Shown here: positions 6,241-8,774 of the stretch, in pieces
Layout of the letters: the number at the start of each line of letters is the position of its first letter
How positions within the stretch are numbered: position 1 is the first letter of the stretch
Assembly (NCBI GenBank): GCA_002405875.1
Contig: DHMR01000006.1
Location: forward strand, 4,857 to 13,630
Direction: 5' to 3'
Origin: a bacterium UBA4637
Lineage (GTDB): Bacteria > Bacteroidota > Bacteroidia > Bacteroidales > Bacteroidaceae
Length of the DNA stretch: 8,774 bases
Notes under the pieces: model-generated
Told to the model about the DNA's origin: nothing
Database searches by the model: none
Seen by the model: only the letters and a program-made list of their open reading frames with translations
Translations under genes and position numbers: made by a program

Positions 6241-6780
6241 GTGGAAAAGTTATCCGATCTCTCTCTCGTCACGAAGGTGGTGATGCTTCACGACCGCAAG
6301 TCGTTCGACTTGCTGGTCAAGAAGTATCAGTCACCCATTCGTGGCTTCTTTCTTCGCCAGACGATGGGAGATGTGCAGCTGAGTGACGACTTGGCGCAGG
6401 ATACCTTTGTCAAGGCTTACACCCATCTCGCTAGCTTCAAGGGGGCAGCCAATTTCTCCACTTGGCTCTATCGTATCGCTTACAACGTGTGGTACGACTA
6501 TACCCGAAGCCACAAGGTGACGCAAGACATGGAGACGCCTGCCGTGGCTCGGAAAAATGCTCAAGGCACCAATTCTGCCTTGAAGATGGACTTGCTCAAT
6601 GCCCTCAGGATATTGAGCGAGAACGAACGGACCTGCATCACGCTGCAGCTGATGGAGGGTTTGCCGATAGATAAGATAGTTGAGGTGACGGGCATGGCGC
6701 AAGGCACCATCAAGTCGCTCCTCTCCCGTGGTAAAGCAAAACTTGCAAGGTACTTAAAACAAAATGGTTATGACCGATAA
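6241..6780 (+). CDS. ECF-type RNA polymerase sigma-70 factor
   Basis: An alternative sigma factor that would direct RNA polymerase to a dedicated promoter set. Its 179 residues show sigma region 2 (about 22-92), with DDLAQDTFVKAY (49-60) and FSTWLYRIAYNVWYDYTR (72-89), and region 4 (about 118-172), with the helix-turn-helix GMAQGTIKSLLSRGKAKL (151-168). There is no region 1 or 3, which defines the ECF group. The start is GTG at 6241; it is chosen because the protein then begins with the extended N-terminal helix usual for the family, while the next ATG (6283) would cut into region 2. No clear Shine-Dalgarno sequence precedes it. Its end overlaps the next gene by 17 bases, which suggests coupled synthesis with a partner protein, typically an anti-sigma factor. 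Confidence 0.95.
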   Translation: MEKLSDLSLVTKVVMLHDRKSFDLLVKKYQSPIRGFFLRQTMGDVQLSDDLAQDTFVKAYTHLASFKGAANFSTWLYRIAYNVWYDYTRSHKVTQDMETPAVARKNAQGTNSALKMDLLNALRILSENERTCITLQLMEGLPIDKIVEVTGMAQGTIKSLLSRGKAKLARYLKQNGYDR

Positions 6781-7228
6781 GACGATAGATAATAAAAAAA
6801 ACATGAACATCGAACAAGTTTCGATGGATATGGATGCGGAGTTGAGCGCACAGGACGAGCAACTCCTGCAGTCTTTCTTTGCCGATTGTCGGATGGATAT
6901 TCCCGACGATGGCTTTTCGGATAGGGTGATGCAGGCATTGCCTTCTTGCGAAATGGAGAGGGAGGTGGCTAAGCGCCGCCGACTGGAACATCTATGGACG
7001 GCAGCTTGTGTCGCCATAGGCATCGTTGCCGCTGTCGTATGCCAGGGATGGGAACAGATTCAGTCTTTCTTTTATGATATGAAAATAAACTTCTTGTTGT
7101 CGGGCTCTCGTGCCTTGACTCAATCGCTCGATGCTCTTGGACAATCGTATAATCTCTGGATGATATTGGCTGGTGCCCTAGTGCTATTAATGGTTTGGGG
7201 GTATAATGAAGTTGCAGATGCTCGATAA
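6764..7228 (+). CDS. two-helix membrane protein, candidate anti-sigma factor
   Basis: A 154-residue protein translated from within the end of the sigma gene (17-base overlap). Residues 1-75 are soluble and acidic, then basic (REVAKRRRLEH, about 67-76). Helices lie at about 77-94 and 131-148, placing the N-terminus in the cytoplasm, where it could hold the sigma factor. The segment LLQSFFADCRMDIPDDGFSDRVMQALP (in pieces about 34-60) recalls a small Bacteroidetes family I remember as DUF5056, often found after ECF sigma genes; this name is unverified. It lacks the Cys-rich zinc motif of ZAS anti-sigma factors. In-frame ATGs at 6770 and 6803 are alternative starts. The anti-sigma role rests on position and topology only. 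Confidence 0.8.
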   Translation: MVMTDKTIDNKKNMNIEQVSMDMDAELSAQDEQLLQSFFADCRMDIPDDGFSDRVMQALPSCEMEREVAKRRRLEHLWTAACVAIGIVAAVVCQGWEQIQSFFYDMKINFLLSGSRALTQSLDALGQSYNLWMILAGALVLLMVWGYNEVADAR

Positions 7229-7236
7229 AGTTTTTG

Positions 7237-7312
7237 TTTCAAGGCTTGGGATACATGTCCAAAGGCTTGAAACATGTATCCCAAGGCTTGAAACATATAT
7301 TCAAAGCCTTGG
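7237..7312. repeat. 21-base repeat array with long inverted repeats
   Basis: Three consecutive 21-base units (7240-7260, 7261-7281, 7282-7302) each begin [CA]AAGGCTTG; units 2 and 3 match at 18 of 21 bases. The second half of unit 1 is close to the reverse complement of that of unit 2, so 7237-7258 and 7272-7293 form a 22-base inverted repeat with one mismatch. CCAAGGCTTGAA (7281-7292) also pairs with TTC (7300-7302) and AAGCCTTGG (7304-7312), with one bulged A, as an alternative hairpin. The array lies directly after the sigma-factor module and before the converging PorE-like gene. No spacers of CRISPR type are present. Confidence 0.85.
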
Positions 7313-7326
7313 AATAAAATATTTCT

Positions 7327-7378
7327 AGGCTTCTGAAGAAGATTTATTCGAAGTCGAATATATTTTCTTCAGAAGTCT
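7327..7378. terminator. 52-base palindrome at the convergent junction, possible terminator
   Basis: Bases 7327-7378 fold on one axis: CTTCTGAAGAA (7330-7340) pairs perfectly with TTCTTCAGAAG (7365-7375), and TATTCG (7345-7350) pairs with CGAATA (7355-7360), with a single T/T mismatch (7344/7361) and G/T pairs at 7341/7364 and 7329/7376. The G/T pairs are G-U in plus-strand RNA but C/A mismatches in minus-strand RNA. The palindrome contains the stop codon and last codons of the PorE-like gene. A clear U tract is lacking, so the terminator role is uncertain although a stable hairpin is certain. Confidence 0.6.
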
Positions 7379-8774
7379 CCTCTTCTGTTACCTTCGGTTT
7401 CGGAGGATTCTTCAAGTTGCCCTTCTCATCAAACATATTGTAGGTGGTGCGAAGGACGATGAACTCGGTGCGGCGGTTCAACTGGTTGCATATCTCCTGG
7501 TGCTCCTTGGTCTGTTTCAAGATGAAGTCTTCGGTCAGCACATCGCCTTCCTTGAGCCAAGGATACTTCTCGGTTATTTTCTTTCGGATGGTCTTCGGAC
7601 GCTCCTTGCCATATCCCATAGGGGTAAGGCGTTCCTTCTCGATGCCATGATGGATGAGGTAATCCACCACCGACTGGGCACGGCGTTGCGACAATCGCTT
7701 GTTGTACTCGGCGTTGCCCTTGTAGTCGCAGTGGGCGCTGAGTTCGATGGTTACGTTCGGATTCTCTTTGAGTAATCCCACGAGTTCATCGAGCGCCTTG
7801 GTGCTGGCTGGTGTCAATGTCGCCTTGTCGAAATCATAGAAGATGTTGTCGATGAGTACAGGTGCGGTGATGGAAGCCAGTGGGAACTGGAGCACATACT
7901 CCTTGCTCTCCTTGGCGGAATCCACCCTGAGTTCCTCCTTGTGATTGAGGAATCCCTTGCACGAAGCCATCACGAGGTAATCTACCTTCGGGTTGATGAC
8001 CATTGTAAATGAGCCGTCGCCCTTTACGGATAGTTTCTTGTAGGTGCCGTCGTTGCCCACCACCATCACTTGGGCGGCAGGCAACTCGTAGCCTCCCATC
8101 TCATACACCCAGCCCTTCATGGTGGTGACAATCTCAGGGTTCTCGAAAGAGTAGATATGATCGTAGCCTCGTCCGTCCTTGCGGTTGGAGGAGAAGAAAC
8201 CACGGTTGTGTGGACCCTCGAAAGTCATGCCGAAGTCATCCGCCTCGGTGTTGAGGGGATAGCCAGGATGATATACCTTATATCTGTGGGTCTTCGGATC
8301 AACCTTGGCAATGTAAATGTCGAGACCACCCATGCCCACATGTCCGTTGCTACTAAAATAGAGGTCGCCATTGGGACGAAAGGTAGGAAACATCTCATCG
8401 CCAGGGGTGTTGATAGGTTCACCAAGGTTTTCCACACCGCCGAGACCTGCCGCCGTGATGCGGACACGCCAGATGTCGAGTCCTCCCATGCCGCCCGGCA
8501 TGTCAGATACGAAATAGAGCCATTCGCCATCGGGACTGACGGCTGGGTGGGCATAACAGCTCAGGGTATCCTTGGTGATTTCCAAAGGGGTGGCTTTCCC
8601 CCAGGCGGCATCGGCACGTGGGGAAGTCACGATTTGGGCATAGCGAGGGGATGACGGGTCGGTAACGCACTGGGTGAGATACATCGTGCTGCCATCGGGT
8701 GTGAAACAGCAAGCACCCTCGTCGTAGTCGGTGTTCAGTCCTGTGCCGATAGCTTCCGGCTTGCTCCATTTTCC
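7344..8774 (-). CDS. PorE-like OmpA-family protein with WD40-like propeller (5' end outside window)
   Basis: The visible 476 residues are the C-terminal part; the reading frame stays open to the window edge (8774), so the ATG at 8684 is internal. First comes a WD40/PD40-like beta-propeller (about 1-210) with repeated blades ending in GGMGGLDIW (94-102), GMGGLDIY (147-154) and GRGYDHIY (201-208). A carboxypeptidase-regulatory-like beta-sandwich follows (about 217-300), then an OmpA-type peptidoglycan-binding domain (about 305-445) with IFYDFDKATL, ELSAHCDYKG (Asp350) and LSQRRAQSVVDYL (Arg364/365). A charged tail ends the protein. This order matches PorE of the type IX secretion system, which has an additional N-terminal TPR region that would lie outside the window. 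It would be an outer-membrane-associated, periplasmic anchor. A general OmpA/PD40 protein with no secretion role remains possible. Confidence 0.88.
   Translation of the reverse strand, partial: GKWSKPEAIGTGLNTDYDEGACCFTPDGSTMYLTQCVTDPSSPRYAQIVTSPRADAAWGKATPLEITKDTLSCYAHPAVSPDGEWLYFVSDMPGGMGGLDIWRVRITAAGLGGVENLGEPINTPGDEMFPTFRPNGDLYFSSNGHVGMGGLDIYIAKVDPKTHRYKVYHPGYPLNTEADDFGMTFEGPHNRGFFSSNRKDGRGYDHIYSFENPEIVTTMKGWVYEMGGYELPAAQVMVVGNDGTYKKLSVKGDGSFTMVINPKVDYLVMASCKGFLNHKEELRVDSAKESKEYVLQFPLASITAPVLIDNIFYDFDKATLTPASTKALDELVGLLKENPNVTIELSAHCDYKGNAEYNKRLSQRRAQSVVDYLIHHGIEKERLTPMGYGKERPKTIRKKITEKYPWLKEGDVLTEDFILKQTKEHQEICNQLNRRTEFIVLRTTYNMFDEKGNLKNPPKPKVTEEETSEENIFDFE

Noticed and set aside
7240..7302. 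Possible mini CRISPR array
   Set aside because: The 21-base units are contiguous with no spacers, only partly alike and partly inverted, and no cas gene is nearby.
8070..8654. A 194-codon open frame on the plus strand opposite the PorE-like gene
   Set aside because: The opposite strand encodes clear propeller and regulatory-like domains; the frame is best explained as a shadow of the codon pattern there.
8682..8684. ATG as the true start of the PorE-like gene
   Set aside because: The frame is open for 30 further codons to the window edge and those codons continue the propeller pattern (FTPDGS), so the gene is cut by the window.

Overview
The window reads as chromosomal DNA of a Bacteroidota member, most likely of the Prevotella/Segatella/Bacteroides type. 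The reasons are the ExbB/ExbD proteins, promoter sequences that fit the Bacteroidetes -33 (TTTG/TTG) and -7 (TAnnTTTG) pattern, mostly weak Shine-Dalgarno sequences, a tRNA without an encoded complete CCA, and a PorE-like OmpA/beta-propeller protein. The exact species cannot be told from the sequence alone. I see no insertion sequence, phage, CRISPR array or other sign of recent mobility; it looks like ordinary core or semi-core genome with a few unusual non-coding structures.

Layout. (1) Bases 1-67 are the 3' part of a tRNA-Ser(GGA). (2) Bases 88-2366, plus strand, are a tightly packed, overlapping four-gene operon: exbB-type proton channel, an unknown four-helix membrane protein, and two tandem exbD paralogs. 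Its first gene starts only 20 bases after the tRNA, so the operon is probably cotranscribed with the tRNA. (3) Bases 2398-2954 hold an Lrp/AsnC-family regulator with a good promoter of its own, whose spacer contains a 17-base palindrome. (4) A bidirectional terminator near 2975-3004 separates it from a converging minus-strand pair (5189 to 3222): an RsmF-type rRNA m5C methyltransferase followed by dihydrofolate reductase (folA). (5) At 5298-5332 two promoters lie interleaved back to back, one for the methyltransferase/folA pair and one for the plus-strand module that follows. (6) Bases 5411-7228 are a three-gene module: a secreted/membrane protein of unknown function (DUF6249-like), an ECF sigma factor and a two-helix membrane protein that could be its anti-sigma factor. 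(7) Bases 7237-7378 are a structured convergent intergenic region with 21-base repeats and a 52-base near-perfect palindrome that runs into the end of the next gene. (8) Bases 8774-7344, minus strand, carry the C-terminal part of a PorE-like protein (WD40-like propeller, carboxypeptidase-regulatory-like domain, OmpA domain); its start lies outside the window.

How the genes may work together: the ExbB/ExbD set supplies proton-motive-force-driven energy to the outer membrane, but no tonB gene is seen here, so its partner is elsewhere. The PorE-like protein would anchor a type IX secretion component to peptidoglycan. The sigma-factor module is probably a self-contained envelope- or stress-sensing unit, with the two membrane proteins flanking the sigma gene as candidate sensor and anti-sigma. 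No wholly new system is demonstrated. The most interesting leads are the tRNA-exbB linkage, the interleaved promoters, the palindrome in the lrp promoter, a possible small RNA opposite the lrp terminator, and the repeat/palindrome block at 7237-7378.
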